DNA from: an uncultured Bacilli bacterium
GTDB lineage: Bacteria; Bacillota_I; Bacilli_A; RF39; UBA660
Reading direction: 5' to 3'
DNA: 20,838 bases
Assembly: GCA_934098455.1 (NCBI GenBank)
Contig: CAKOOU010000016.1
Location: 1-20,838, forward strand
Every line of letters begins with the position of its first letter. Position 1 is the first letter of the stretch. Below, piece after piece: positions 1 to 6,889 of the stretch. The translations under genes and the position numbers were made by a program. Under the pieces are notes generated by a model. That model did no database searches. It was not told where the DNA came from and worked only from the letters and a program-made list of their open reading frames with translations.

Positions 1-1092
1 ACAATAACAACAACAGAAGATTCACAAACAGTAACAATAAATTTAACAAAGACATCAAGTGATTTTACAATTAATTTAGATAAAGTAGAAGATTATAGTC
101 CTTTTGAAAAAGGAACATTAGCATATAGTATATTGAATAATGTAAAAAATGGAACATTAAGTGGTAAGTCTACATTTACAGCAAATCTATCTGCAACAGG
201 AATGGTAGATAATATAACTACAGCAAATGATAAAATATTATCAACAGCAGAAGATGATGGAGGAACAACATATTATTTTAGAGGAAATCCAATAGATAAC
301 TATGTAAACTATGCAGGAATGTGCTGGAGAATAGTTAGAATTGAAGGAGATGGAAGTATAAAATTAATACTTGCCTCTGAAAAAACTTGTAGCACAACAA
401 ATTTAACAGATAGTAGTGGATTTGCAACAGATGGTGCAGCAGGAACACAAGGAACAATATTAACAGCAAATTATGGTTATAAAATGGTTGGTAGTTATAC
501 TATAAACGATTACATAAATAGTGCTTCAAGTACTAATAATGCAAGAACAAAATTAAATGAATGGTTGGAAAGAAAAATAACAAGTGAAAGTGATAAAGCA
601 TTATTAAAAAATGAAACATGGTGTATAGGAGACCAAACAAATGGTTATGATAGTACTGGAAAAGTAATAGGTAAAATAAATGATTTAATAAATTCTGGAA
701 CAGCATTTTATTTTACAGCAAGAAATAAATATAGTGTAACAAAAACACCATCATATAAATGCGAAACAACAGGAGTAGAAGGAGAAATAGATATAAACAA
801 AATTGGAATGTTAACATTTGATGAAATAGTATATGCCGGAGGAGGAAATAATTCTAATTCAAATTATTACTTAAATAATAATGCAACAACAGATGATTAT
901 TGGTGGGCCCTTTCGCCTAGCTACTTCATTATCGGCGACGACGTGTACTCATTCCTCGTGTTCAGCAATGGTAAATTCAGCGAAAGCGGTGTGTACGACC
1001 CCCGCGCTCTTCGTCCCGCAGTTTCTCTGAAATCTAGCACTCAAATAACTGGAGGAAATGGAACTGTATCAAACCCATACACTGTAGGATAA
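1..1092 (+). CDS. surface/secreted protein with lectin-like C-terminal domain, 5'-truncated by window edge
   Basis: The frame is open from base 1 to the TAA at 1090-1092, so only the last 363 residues are visible and the true start lies outside the window. The TTG at 133 lies inside the open frame and is not a credible start. The visible N-terminal part is rich in Thr/Asn/Ser and beta-prone. It is followed by a YYFRG...CWRIVRIEGDG module and a segment with KIGMLTFDEIVYAGG. The C-terminal segment reads WWALSP ... LRPAVSLKS ... GGNGTVSNPYTVG. From memory, this arrangement recurs in large families of secreted proteins of gut Firmicutes; the WW..SP to RPAVSL part resembles C-type-lectin/FGE-like folds used as diversification scaffolds. 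Codon use is AT-rich except for the block at about 901-1038, which has a different base composition. The ligand is unknown. A strong intrinsic terminator follows the gene. Confidence 0.85.
   Translation, partial: TITTTEDSQTVTINLTKTSSDFTINLDKVEDYSPFEKGTLAYSILNNVKNGTLSGKSTFTANLSATGMVDNITTANDKILSTAEDDGGTTYYFRGNPIDNYVNYAGMCWRIVRIEGDGSIKLILASEKTCSTTNLTDSSGFATDGAAGTQGTILTANYGYKMVGSYTINDYINSASSTNNARTKLNEWLERKITSESDKALLKNETWCIGDQTNGYDSTGKVIGKINDLINSGTAFYFTARNKYSVTKTPSYKCETTGVEGEIDINKIGMLTFDEIVYAGGGNNSNSNYYLNNNATTDDYWWALSPSYFIIGDDVYSFLVFSNGKFSESGVYDPRALRPAVSLKSSTQITGGNGTVSNPYTVG
901..1038 (+). other. candidate diversity-generating retroelement variable region (GC-rich NNC cassette)
   Basis: This block is about 55% GC by hand count over 901-1029, while the gene around it is strongly AT-rich with A/T third positions. 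Of the 29 codons at 919-1005, 19 end in C (agc, tac, ttc, atc, ggc, gac, ctc, ccc, cgc). Codons ending in C are rare elsewhere in the window. This is what adenine mutagenesis of AAC codons in a template repeat would leave (AAC to NNC). The flanks look like constant ends: WWALSP (901-918) upstream and ALRPAVSL (1006-1029) downstream. It lies at the extreme C-terminus, where DGR variable regions normally sit. No template repeat or reverse transcriptase is present in the window, so the retroelement would have to act from elsewhere. Alternatives are a cassette acquired by recombination or allelic exchange. Confidence 0.6.
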
Positions 1093-1105
1093 GAATAGTT
1101 ACTAG

Positions 1106-1142
1106 AAAGTTCTATAAATTTTGTTATATAGAACTTTTTTTT
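1106..1142 (+). terminator. intrinsic terminator after surface-protein gene
   Basis: A perfect 11-bp stem (AAAGTTCTATA at 1106-1116 with TATAGAACTTT at 1127-1137) encloses a 10-nt loop. It runs directly into a T tract at 1135-1142. Confidence 0.9.
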
Positions 1143-1163
1143 ATAAAAAATAATAAATAATAT

Positions 1164-1193
1164 TTGTACAAATATATTAATGCATGTTATAAT
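1164..1193 (+). promoter_or_regulatory. sigma-A-type promoter with extended -10
   Basis: The -35 is TTGTAC (1164-1169) and the -10 is TATAAT (1188-1193) with an 18-bp spacer. A TG one base upstream of the -10 (1185-1186) makes it an extended -10. It lies just upstream of the 34-codon ORF at 1218. Confidence 0.7.
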
Positions 1194-1217
1194 GTAAAAT
1201 AGGAAAGGGGTTTTGAT

Positions 1218-1322
1218 ATGGAAAATAATAATGATAATGAAAATAAATTTATTGTATTTAAAATGATTATAGAGTTAATAGTATTGGCAATATTAACATA
1301 TTACGTAATTGTATTAAAATAA
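1218..1322 (+). CDS. 34-aa single-helix membrane peptide
   Basis: An ATG at 1218 follows a purine-rich ribosome binding site (AGGAAAGGGG, 1201-1210) and a strong promoter. The product begins with an Asn/Glu/Asp-rich polar stretch (MENNNDNENK) and continues into one hydrophobic helix, about residues 11-33 (IVFKMIIELIVLAIL...YYVIVLK), ending in Lys. The promoter, good ribosome binding site and clean polar-then-hydrophobic layout argue that it is expressed. No family is recognised. It could be a small membrane-associated regulator, or the peptide part of an unrecognised toxin locus. Confidence 0.55.
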   Translation: MENNNDNENKFIVFKMIIELIVLAILTYYVIVLK

Positions 1323-1331
1323 TATAATTTA

Positions 1332-1360
1332 TTGATACTAGCACTTAAAAATGTTAAAAT
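1332..1360 (+). promoter_or_regulatory. promoter of the rbfA-nrnA-truB operon
   Basis: TTGATA (1332-1337), a 17-bp spacer and TAAAAT (1355-1360), with TG at 1352-1353 forming an extended -10. The predicted transcription start near 1367 places rbfA translation at 1383, so an in-frame TTG at 1332 is part of the promoter and not a start codon. Confidence 0.7.
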
Positions 1361-1382
1361 ATATTTAGAAATGAGTGATAGT

Positions 1383-1733
1383 ATGAATCAAATAAAATTA
1401 AAAAGAATAGGGAGTCAAATTGTTAAAGAAGTAAGTGAAATACTTAATAATGAGGCTAGAGATAGATTAATGCATACAATAACTATTACTGGATGTGATG
1501 TATCTAGTGATTTAAGTTATGCTAAAATATATTTTACTTGTATGTTGGATATTGATAAAAAAGATATAGAACGTGAAATGGAAGAGGCTAGTGGATATAT
1601 TAGACATGAACTTGCTAATAGAATAGACATAAGACATACTCCTAAATTAGTTTTTAAATTTGATGAATCTATAGAATATGGTAATCATATAGATAAAATT
1701 ATTAATGAGATACATGGTGAAATTGATGAATGA
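1383..1733 (+). CDS. rbfA: ribosome-binding factor A
   Basis: RbfA is a small KH-like protein that binds the 30S subunit and assists maturation of the 16S rRNA 5' region, notably in the cold. The 116-residue product matches the usual length (about 117 in B. subtilis). It has the family opening (IKLKRIGSQIVKEVSEILNNE), a central ITGCDVSSDLSYAKIYF block and the ending YIRHELANRIDIRHTPKLVFKFDESIEYG, shown here in pieces. The ATG at 1383 is chosen because upstream in-frame starts lie in, or immediately after, the promoter. The gene overlaps nrnA by 8 nt, indicating translational coupling. In many Firmicutes rbfA also precedes truB; here nrnA lies between them. Confidence 0.95.
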   Translation: MNQIKLKRIGSQIVKEVSEILNNEARDRLMHTITITGCDVSSDLSYAKIYFTCMLDIDKKDIEREMEEASGYIRHELANRIDIRHTPKLVFKFDESIEYGNHIDKIINEIHGEIDE

Positions 1734-2682
1734 TGTTGTAGATATTATAAAAAATAATAATAATTTTGTTATAACTGCACATCATCATCCTGATGGAGAT
1801 GCTATTGGAAGTTCGATTGGATTATATTTAGCATTAAAAAAAATTGGTAAGAATGTTGATATTGTAATAGATGAAATTCCTAAAACTTTTAAATATTTGG
1901 TGGGTTATGATGATATAAAAAGTGATAGTGATAAAATATATGATGTTGGATTAATATTAGATAATGCTAATATTGATAGAATTAATAAACCTAATATAGT
2001 TAAAAATATGAAAATGAAAGTGGTTATTGACCATCATATAAGTAATAATTTATATGGGGATGTTAATTATGTTGAAACATTAAGTAGTTGTAGTATGGTA
2101 ATATATAAGTTAATAAAAGAATTGGGTATAGAAGTTGATATTGATATTGGTAATGCTATTTATACTGGTTTATTAACTGATACAGGTTGTTATAGAAATA
2201 AAAATGTTAATAGTGATACTTTTATTGTATCTAGTGAATTATCTAAAATAATTGATATAACTAAAATAATAAAATTAGCGACTGGTACTATTAGTAAATC
2301 TGAATTTATGTTAAGAAAAATAGGAATAGAGAATTTGGAATTTTATATGAATGATAGAATAGCTCTTACTTATGTTTGTGATGATGATTTAAAGAAATGT
2401 AATGCTACTAAAAATGAGTGTAGTAGTTTAGTAAATATTCCACGTGAAATTGAGGGAGTTGAAGTTTCTGTTTTAATAAGATATTTTCATGATGAAATAA
2501 GAGTATCACTTCGTAGTAATAATATAGATGTTAACAAAGTTGCAAGTAATTTTGGTTGTGGTGGACATAGATTTGCTGCTGGTATAGCTTTTAGTCCTGA
2601 TGAAAATCATTTATCTATTAAAAATAGAATAATTGAAAGTTTAGAGAGTGCTATCGATGAATGGGATAATAGTTGTAAATAA
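1726..2682 (+). CDS. nrnA: DHH-family oligoribonuclease / pAp phosphatase NrnA
   Basis: NrnA-type enzymes degrade very short RNA oligonucleotides and dephosphorylate pAp (3'-phosphoadenosine 5'-phosphate) in the cytoplasm, using Mn ions held by the DHH domain. The 318-residue product shows motif I HHHPDGDAIGS (19-29), the DHH signature in VVIDHHIS (D102-H103-H104), TGLLTDTG in the middle, and the DHHA1 signature GCGGHRFAAG (from G277) near the end. In the second motif, where an acidic DxxD-like pattern is common, the sequence reads LDNAN. The start at 1726 is chosen for a GGTGA ribosome binding site at 1715-1719. It overlaps the rbfA stop, and truB begins inside its 3' end, so the three genes form one tight operon. 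Confidence 0.9.
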   Translation: MNDVVDIIKNNNNFVITAHHHPDGDAIGSSIGLYLALKKIGKNVDIVIDEIPKTFKYLVGYDDIKSDSDKIYDVGLILDNANIDRINKPNIVKNMKMKVVIDHHISNNLYGDVNYVETLSSCSMVIYKLIKELGIEVDIDIGNAIYTGLLTDTGCYRNKNVNSDTFIVSSELSKIIDITKIIKLATGTISKSEFMLRKIGIENLEFYMNDRIALTYVCDDDLKKCNATKNECSSLVNIPREIEGVEVSVLIRYFHDEIRVSLRSNNIDVNKVASNFGCGGHRFAAGIAFSPDENHLSIKNRIIESLESAIDEWDNSCK

Positions 2683-3496
2683 AGAAAAGGGATATACATC
2701 TCGTGATGTTGTTAACATTATTTCTAAAATTCTTGGTACTAAAAAAGTTGGACATACTGGTACGCTTGACCCTATTGCGGAAGGTGTCTTAGTTGTTTGT
2801 GTTGGTAAATGTACTAAGTTATGTGATTATTTTACAAGTAATGAAAAAGAATATATTGCAGAATTTAAAATAGGTTATGAAACAGATACTTTAGATTATA
2901 CTGGTAATATTATTAAAAAATCTAATAAGATAGTTAGAAATGAAGATATAATTAATGTTATAAATAGTTTTAAGGGTGAATATAATCAAGAAGTTCCTAT
3001 TTATAGTGCTGTTAAAATAAATGGTAAGAAATTATATGAATATGCTAGAAATAATATAAGTGTTGATTTACCTAGTAGAATAGTTAATATAAAGGGTATA
3101 GACATACTTAATATAGATAATAATATTAAAATTAAATGTTTAGTTAGTAAGGGTACATATATAAGAAGTTTAGTAAGAGATATAGGATGTAAGTTAGGAA
3201 CATATGCTACTATGACAAGTTTAATTAGAACTAAACAAGGTAAGTTTGATATATGTGATAGTTATAAAATAGAGGATATAAAAAATAATAATTATAAATT
3301 ATATAGTATTGATGAAATATTTAGTGATTATCCTAAAATATATTTAGATAATGATTTATATAAAAAAGTAAGTAATGGAGTTATTTTAGATAATATATAT
3401 GATAGTAAGTACGTATTGTTTTATTATGAAAATAAATTAATTTGTGTTTATAAAGAATATGAAAAAAGTAAGTTAAAACCTTTTATTATGATTTAG
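2657..3496 (+). CDS. truB: tRNA pseudouridine(55) synthase
   Basis: TruB isomerises U55 in the T-loop of tRNAs to pseudouridine. The 279-residue product starts with NGIIVVNKEKGYTSRDVV and carries the catalytic motif GHTGTLDPIAEGVL with the nucleophilic Asp at about residue 38. The usual KINGKKLYEYAR and SKGTYIRSLVRDIG blocks follow. It is shorter than the B. subtilis protein (about 309) because the C-terminal PUA-like part is reduced. The start at 2657 lies 26 nt inside nrnA and follows GAGAGTG. The upstream in-frame GTG at 2648 lacks a better ribosome binding site. The 3' end overlaps the convergent gene by 11 nt and contributes one arm of a shared terminator. Confidence 0.95.
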   Translation: MNGIIVVNKEKGYTSRDVVNIISKILGTKKVGHTGTLDPIAEGVLVVCVGKCTKLCDYFTSNEKEYIAEFKIGYETDTLDYTGNIIKKSNKIVRNEDIINVINSFKGEYNQEVPIYSAVKINGKKLYEYARNNISVDLPSRIVNIKGIDILNIDNNIKIKCLVSKGTYIRSLVRDIGCKLGTYATMTSLIRTKQGKFDICDSYKIEDIKNNNYKLYSIDEIFSDYPKIYLDNDLYKKVSNGVILDNIYDSKYVLFYYENKLICVYKEYEKSKLKPFIMI

Positions 3497-3510
3497 AACT
3501 TACTTTTTTT
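3462..3510. terminator. bidirectional terminator shared by truB and the convergent membrane gene
   Basis: A perfect 13-bp inverted repeat (AAAAAAGTAAGTT at 3462-3474 and AACTTACTTTTTT at 3497-3509) has a 22-nt loop and T tracts on both strands. The arms lie in the last codons of truB and of the minus-strand gene, so one hairpin ends both transcripts. Confidence 0.85.
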
Positions 3511-4148
3511 AAAGAATAAATTATTGTTATTAATATAGTACTTATTATTACTATAACAAAATTTGCTGTTAAATGATTTATCATTTCATTGAATTCTATT
3601 TCATTAAATATATCATTTATTGTTACGTAACATATAGTGTCTAATGTAAATGGTATGAACATTGATAAACTATATGCTATATATTTTTTTGTATATGGTA
3701 TCATTGCTTCATATAATATTAGTATTAGAGTATGGCTGAAATAGAATAATAAAGTAAATGTTATTATACTTAATAGATTTGGATAATAAAATAAATGCTT
3801 ATTTATTATTATGTTATTTGGTGTAAATAATCTTCTCATATAAATATCTATTTCTGTTGTATGATAATTTGATGGTATATTATTTAGTATAGTTATTATT
3901 CCTATAAATATTAGTAGTAATAAACTTGTTTTTATAATAGTTTTATGTGTTTCTTTAAATGATGTTTTATTATATATTAATATTATGAATAGAAATGTAA
4001 ATGGATATATTATATTAGATATACTTGTTTCTAATACGTTATATGGTTCTATAAATATATTTTTTAATTTAAATATTTCACATATTATAATAAATATCAT
4101 TAGTAAATATGTGATAAATGTATTTGTATTTGTTCCCTTTTTATTCAT
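3486..4148 (-). CDS. six-helix membrane protein, possibly VUT/YhhQ-type (queuosine precursor transport)
   Basis: A 220-residue very hydrophobic protein with about six predicted membrane helices (roughly residues 10-28, 42-61, 72-90, 124-148, 154-178 and 194-214). The length and the pattern IIYPFTFLFIILIYN, followed by a polar KETHK turn, and later FIPFTLDTICYVTIND, resemble the VUT family (YhhQ/QPTR). In that family an I.YP.T......E.YG stretch and a late LDT..F..I segment are characteristic. The match is by eye and the signature acidic residues of the first motif are not obvious, so transport of queuosine precursors is only a suggestion. The start at 4148 follows AGGTGAT on the minus strand. 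The gene is convergent with truB and divergent from thiI. Confidence 0.6.
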   Translation of the reverse strand: MNKKGTNTNTFITYLLMIFIIICEIFKLKNIFIEPYNVLETSISNIIYPFTFLFIILIYNKTSFKETHKTIIKTSLLLLIFIGIITILNNIPSNYHTTEIDIYMRRLFTPNNIIINKHLFYYPNLLSIITFTLLFYFSHTLILILYEAMIPYTKKYIAYSLSMFIPFTLDTICYVTINDIFNEIEFNEMINHLTANFVIVIISTILITIIYSLKKVSSKS

Positions 4149-4245
4149 ACTATCACCTATAATAAAATATTATCATAAATGTATGATTTAGTCTAGTAAA
4201 TTAATATATTATTTGTTATTATATTTTTTGGAAGTGAAATATTTT

Positions 4246-5430
4246 ATGGAAAAAGTTATTATTATAAAGTATGGTGAGTTATCTACTAAGAAAGATAATA
4301 TAAATTATTTTTTATCTTGTTTAAAGGATAATATACGTAATAGTATAGGTGAAGATGGTAGAATTGTTTTTGATAGAGGTAGAATGTTTATTTATTCTTC
4401 TTTAGATAAGTATGATGATATATTAGATAAGTTGAAATATGTATTTGGTATTCATGAGATTAATTTGGGTTATAAAATAGATGGTAATGATTTAGAAGAT
4501 ATAGAATCTTCTTTGAAAGAATTGATTGTTGATAAGAAGTTTAATACTTTTAAGGTTGAAACTAAAAGAAGTTATAAGAATTATAAAATGAATAGTATGG
4601 AGGTTTCAAGGTATTTAGGTGGGGTTGTTTTAAAATTATTAAAAAATGTTAGTGTTGATGTACATAATCCTGAATGTTTAATAAATGTTGAAATAAGAAG
4701 TGACAGTTCATATATTTATTTTGATAAGATAGAGGGTATTGGTGGATATCCTGTTGGTTCACTTGGTAAAGGTATCTTGATGTTAAGTGGTGGAATTGAT
4801 AGTCCTGTTGCAGGTTATTTAGCTCTTAAACGTGGTGTTAGAATTGAGGGTGTATATTTTGAAAGTCCTCCTCATACAAGTGAAGCTGCTAAAAATAAAG
4901 TGTTTGAACTTGCTGAAATTTTATCTAAGTATTCTGGTTATATTAAGTTACATGTTGTTAATTTTACAGAAATTCAAGAAGAAATATATAAGAATATACC
5001 TCATGAATATTTAATTACTATTATGAGAAGAATGATGTATAGAATTACTGAAAGAATTGCTAGAAAAAATAATGCTAAAATTATTGTAAATGGTGAGTCA
5101 ATTGGTCAAGTTGCTAGTCAAACACTTACTAGTATGAATGTAATAAATAATGTTGTTGATATACCCGTTATTAGACCAGTAGCATGTTTAGATAAATTAG
5201 AAATTATTGATATTGCTAAGAGAATAGATACTTATGATACAAGTATACTTCCGTTTGAAGATTGTTGTACTATATTTGTACCTGAACATCCTGTTATTAA
5301 TCCTACATTGGATAAATGTGTTGAATATGAAAAGTTAATAGATGTAGATAAATTAATAAGTGATACAATAAAAAATATAGAGATTGTTAAAATAAATAAT
5401 ATAGATAAAAAATATGATGATGTATTATAA
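4246..5430 (+). CDS. thiI: tRNA 4-thiouridine synthase ThiI (short form without rhodanese domain)
   Basis: ThiI adenylates U8 of tRNA and installs sulfur to give 4-thiouridine; in some bacteria it also serves thiamine thiazole synthesis. The 394-residue protein begins MEKVIIIKYGELSTKK. An N-terminal ferredoxin-like/THUMP region (about 1-165, with KTFKVETKRS-like sequence) is followed by the PP-loop SGGIDS at residues 181-186. EDCCTIFVPEHPV near the C-terminus is the family Cys-containing signature. It ends without the rhodanese extension of the E. coli enzyme, as in Bacilli. The start at 4246 follows GGAAGTGA (4230-4237); the TTG at 4213 is rejected. The expected cysteine desulfurase partner is not adjacent. 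Confidence 0.93.
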   Translation: MEKVIIIKYGELSTKKDNINYFLSCLKDNIRNSIGEDGRIVFDRGRMFIYSSLDKYDDILDKLKYVFGIHEINLGYKIDGNDLEDIESSLKELIVDKKFNTFKVETKRSYKNYKMNSMEVSRYLGGVVLKLLKNVSVDVHNPECLINVEIRSDSSYIYFDKIEGIGGYPVGSLGKGILMLSGGIDSPVAGYLALKRGVRIEGVYFESPPHTSEAAKNKVFELAEILSKYSGYIKLHVVNFTEIQEEIYKNIPHEYLITIMRRMMYRITERIARKNNAKIIVNGESIGQVASQTLTSMNVINNVVDIPVIRPVACLDKLEIIDIAKRIDTYDTSILPFEDCCTIFVPEHPVINPTLDKCVEYEKLIDVDKLISDTIKNIEIVKINNIDKKYDDVL

Positions 5431-5465
5431 TATGAAATATTACCATAATATAAATGGTGATATAA

Positions 5466-5621
5466 TTGAAATTAAGTAAGAAAGATAAGAATTGTTATAA
5501 TAATTTTATTAAGGAAAGTAGTTATAGAATTGATGATATTTTTGATTCTGATTTTAAAGTTAAGAGAAAGTTAAATGATGGATTTGAAAAGGTAACTAAA
5601 CTTAAAAGATTTGATAAATAG
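5466..5621 (+). CDS. 51-aa hypothetical protein
   Basis: A TTG start at 5466 is preceded by GGTGAT at good spacing. The product is highly charged and Lys-rich (MKLSKKDKNCYNNFIKESS then YRIDDIFDSDFKVKRK), with no membrane segment. Its last codons form one arm of a 13-bp hairpin. It lies between thiI and the gpsB promoter. No family is recognised. The coherent codon choice and ribosome binding site support translation, but chance in AT-rich DNA cannot be excluded. Confidence 0.4.
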   Translation: MKLSKKDKNCYNNFIKESSYRIDDIFDSDFKVKRKLNDGFEKVTKLKRFDK

Positions 5622-5636
5622 GGTTAGTTACCTTTT
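5587..5636 (+). terminator. hairpin at end of 51-aa ORF (probable terminator)
   Basis: A perfect 13-bp inverted repeat AAAAGGTAACTAA (5587-5599) and TTAGTTACCTTTT (5624-5636) has a 24-nt loop that contains the ORF stop. The T run is only the four bases inside the stem, so it may terminate weakly. Confidence 0.55.
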
Positions 5637-5644
5637 AATGTGAC

Positions 5645-5673
5645 TTGACATTTGGTTATATAAATTATAGAAT
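5645..5673 (+). promoter_or_regulatory. gpsB-rnpB promoter
   Basis: A consensus TTGACA (5645-5650), a 17-bp spacer and TAGAAT (5668-5673), upstream of the gpsB ribosome binding site AAGGGTGAT. No other clear promoter separates gpsB from rnpB, so this one may drive both. Confidence 0.75.
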
Positions 5674-5698
5674 AGAATCATAAGAAGGGTGATATTCT

Positions 5699-6022
5699 AT
5701 GTATAATGAAAGATTTTATTTGACTACTCAAGATATTTTAGATAAAGAGTTTAAAATTGATGCTAGGGGTTATAGACCTCAAGAAGTTGATAAGTTTTTA
5801 GATATGGTTATGAAAGATTATACTGAATTTATGAATATTATTAAAAAATTAGAAAAAGAAAATAGAGTTTTAACTAGTGATTATAATAAATTAAAGAGTG
5901 AGTATAGAAAATTAAGAGATAATATAGATTATGCTCAAGATTGTAATAATGGCGGAACTAATTTAGACCTTCTTAGAAGATTAAGTAATTTGGAAAAAAT
6001 TGTTTATGGTAAAGATAATTAA
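5699..6022 (+). CDS. gpsB: cell-division/cell-wall regulator GpsB (DivIVA-like)
   Basis: GpsB is a cytoplasmic, membrane-associated coiled-coil adaptor that brings penicillin-binding proteins to sites of wall synthesis during division and elongation. The 107-residue product has the DivIVA-type N-terminus (LTTQDILDKEFKIDARGYRP, then QEVDKFLDMVMKDY). A coiled coil follows, about residues 35-80 (KKLEKENRVLTSDYNKLK), and a short C-terminal helix (LDLLRRLSNLEKIVYG) fits the trimerisation part. The length fits the family (about 98-110). It starts at ATG 5699 after AAGGGTGAT. The adjacent rnpB downstream reproduces the gpsB-rnpB neighbourhood of Bacillus. Its TAA lies within helix P1 of the RNase P RNA gene. 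Confidence 0.92.
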   Translation: MYNERFYLTTQDILDKEFKIDARGYRPQEVDKFLDMVMKDYTEFMNIIKKLEKENRVLTSDYNKLKSEYRKLRDNIDYAQDCNNGGTNLDLLRRLSNLEKIVYGKDN

Positions 6023-6367
6023 ATCTTAGACAAACGCTATATAATTATTATGTAGAGGAAAGTCCATGCTCGCACTATCCTGTGATGGTAGTAGTGTTCG
6101 TGCTAGAGGAATAAATAACTCTAGGTAGTTTATGCTAACGGCTTTGAAATAACCTTAAATGGTTAGATTAGATATAAAAGTGCCAAAGAGACGAGTATAT
6201 TTGGAAACGAATATAGTGGAACGTGGTAAACCCCGCGAGCGAGAAACCCAAATTTGGTAGGGGAGTTTTTACGAAAGAAATGAATGGAGTAAAAGACAAT
6301 ATATTATTGTAGATAAATGTTTGTCGCCTATTTTTTAGGTACAGAACATGGCTTATTAGATTTAATT
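6017..6367 (+). ncRNA. rnpB: RNase P RNA (Bacillus-like, class B)
   Basis: This is the catalytic RNA that matures tRNA 5' ends. The universally conserved P4/J3-4 element GAGGAAAGTCC (6055-6065) is followed by ATGCTCGCAC. GTGGAACG and GGTAAACCCC..CGAGCGAGAAACCC follow, then GGTAGGGGA (about 6256-6264), and the distal P4 strand ACAGAACATGGCTTA (6341-6355). Helix P1 is AATTAAATCT (6017-6026) with AGATTTAATT (6358-6367). P2 is GACAAAC (6029-6035) with GTTTGTC (6319-6325). A P3 hairpin (CTATAT with ATGTAG) follows. P1 is followed at once by a T-rich run to about 6376, so the 3' strand can also act in termination. The mature ends are estimated to within a few bases. Confidence 0.95.
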
Positions 6368-6394
6368 TTTTATTTTATAGAAGGAGTGATAACT

Positions 6395-6889
6395 TTGATT
6401 GAAGTTGGTGATACTTTAAGGAATTCTAGAGAAGTATCAGGGGTAACTTTAGATGAGGTTAGTAAGGATTTGGATATACCAGAGATATTACTTGAACAGA
6501 TAGAAGATGGTAATACTGGAGCTTTTAATGATGTTTTTGTTTTAAAAGATTATATAGAAAGATATGCTAAATATTTAGGACTTAATGTTGATGATGTAAT
6601 GGATGCGTTTAATACTTTTATGTTTGAAAGAACTAGTAAAATTCCTATGGATAAAATTGAGGAAGCTACTATTGAAAATAATAATTTATTAGAAAAAGAA
6701 AATAGAGTTGCTTCTCCTTATACTAGGGCAATTCCTAAAATAAAAACAACGCCATATGTAATTCTTTTGATTGTTGCTTTTATTGCTATGTTGATTGCGT
6801 TGATATGGAGTATTAGACAAATTACTATTATGAATACAACTGATTTTATAATTATTGATAGGAGTGAAATTTATGAATTTACCAAATAA
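6395..6889 (+). CDS. RodZ/YmfM-like HTH membrane protein, short form
   Basis: A 164-residue protein with an N-terminal helix-turn-helix of the RodZ type (VGDTLRNSREVSGVTLDEVS, then KDLDIPEILLEQIEDGN; about residues 3-70). A linker and one membrane helix (about 120-142) follow, with only some 20 residues outside. RodZ links MreB filaments to the wall-elongation machinery. B. subtilis YmfM (about 288 aa) has a much longer extracellular part, which is missing here. Position before pgsA supports the assignment (ymfM-pgsA in Bacillus). The start is TTG 6395 behind AAGGAGTGAT (6381-6390). Longer in-frame starts from 6317 would lie inside the RNase P RNA. Its end overlaps pgsA by 17 nt. Confidence 0.75.
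   Translation: MIEVGDTLRNSREVSGVTLDEVSKDLDIPEILLEQIEDGNTGAFNDVFVLKDYIERYAKYLGLNVDDVMDAFNTFMFERTSKIPMDKIEEATIENNNLLEKENRVASPYTRAIPKIKTTPYVILLIVAFIAMLIALIWSIRQITIMNTTDFIIIDRSEIYEFTK

Noticed and set aside
133..1092. A complete gene starting at TTG 133
   Set aside because: The same frame is open to base 1 with protein-like sequence and there is no ribosome binding site before 133, so the gene is truncated by the window.
1332..1382. N-terminal extension of RbfA from TTG 1332
   Set aside because: The segment is a promoter (TTGATA, 17 bp, extended -10 TAAAAT) and the extension is not typical of RbfA.
6317..6394. N-terminal extension of the RodZ-like protein
   Set aside because: It lies in the conserved 3' part of the RNase P RNA; a strong ribosome binding site at 6381-6390 marks TTG 6395 as the start.
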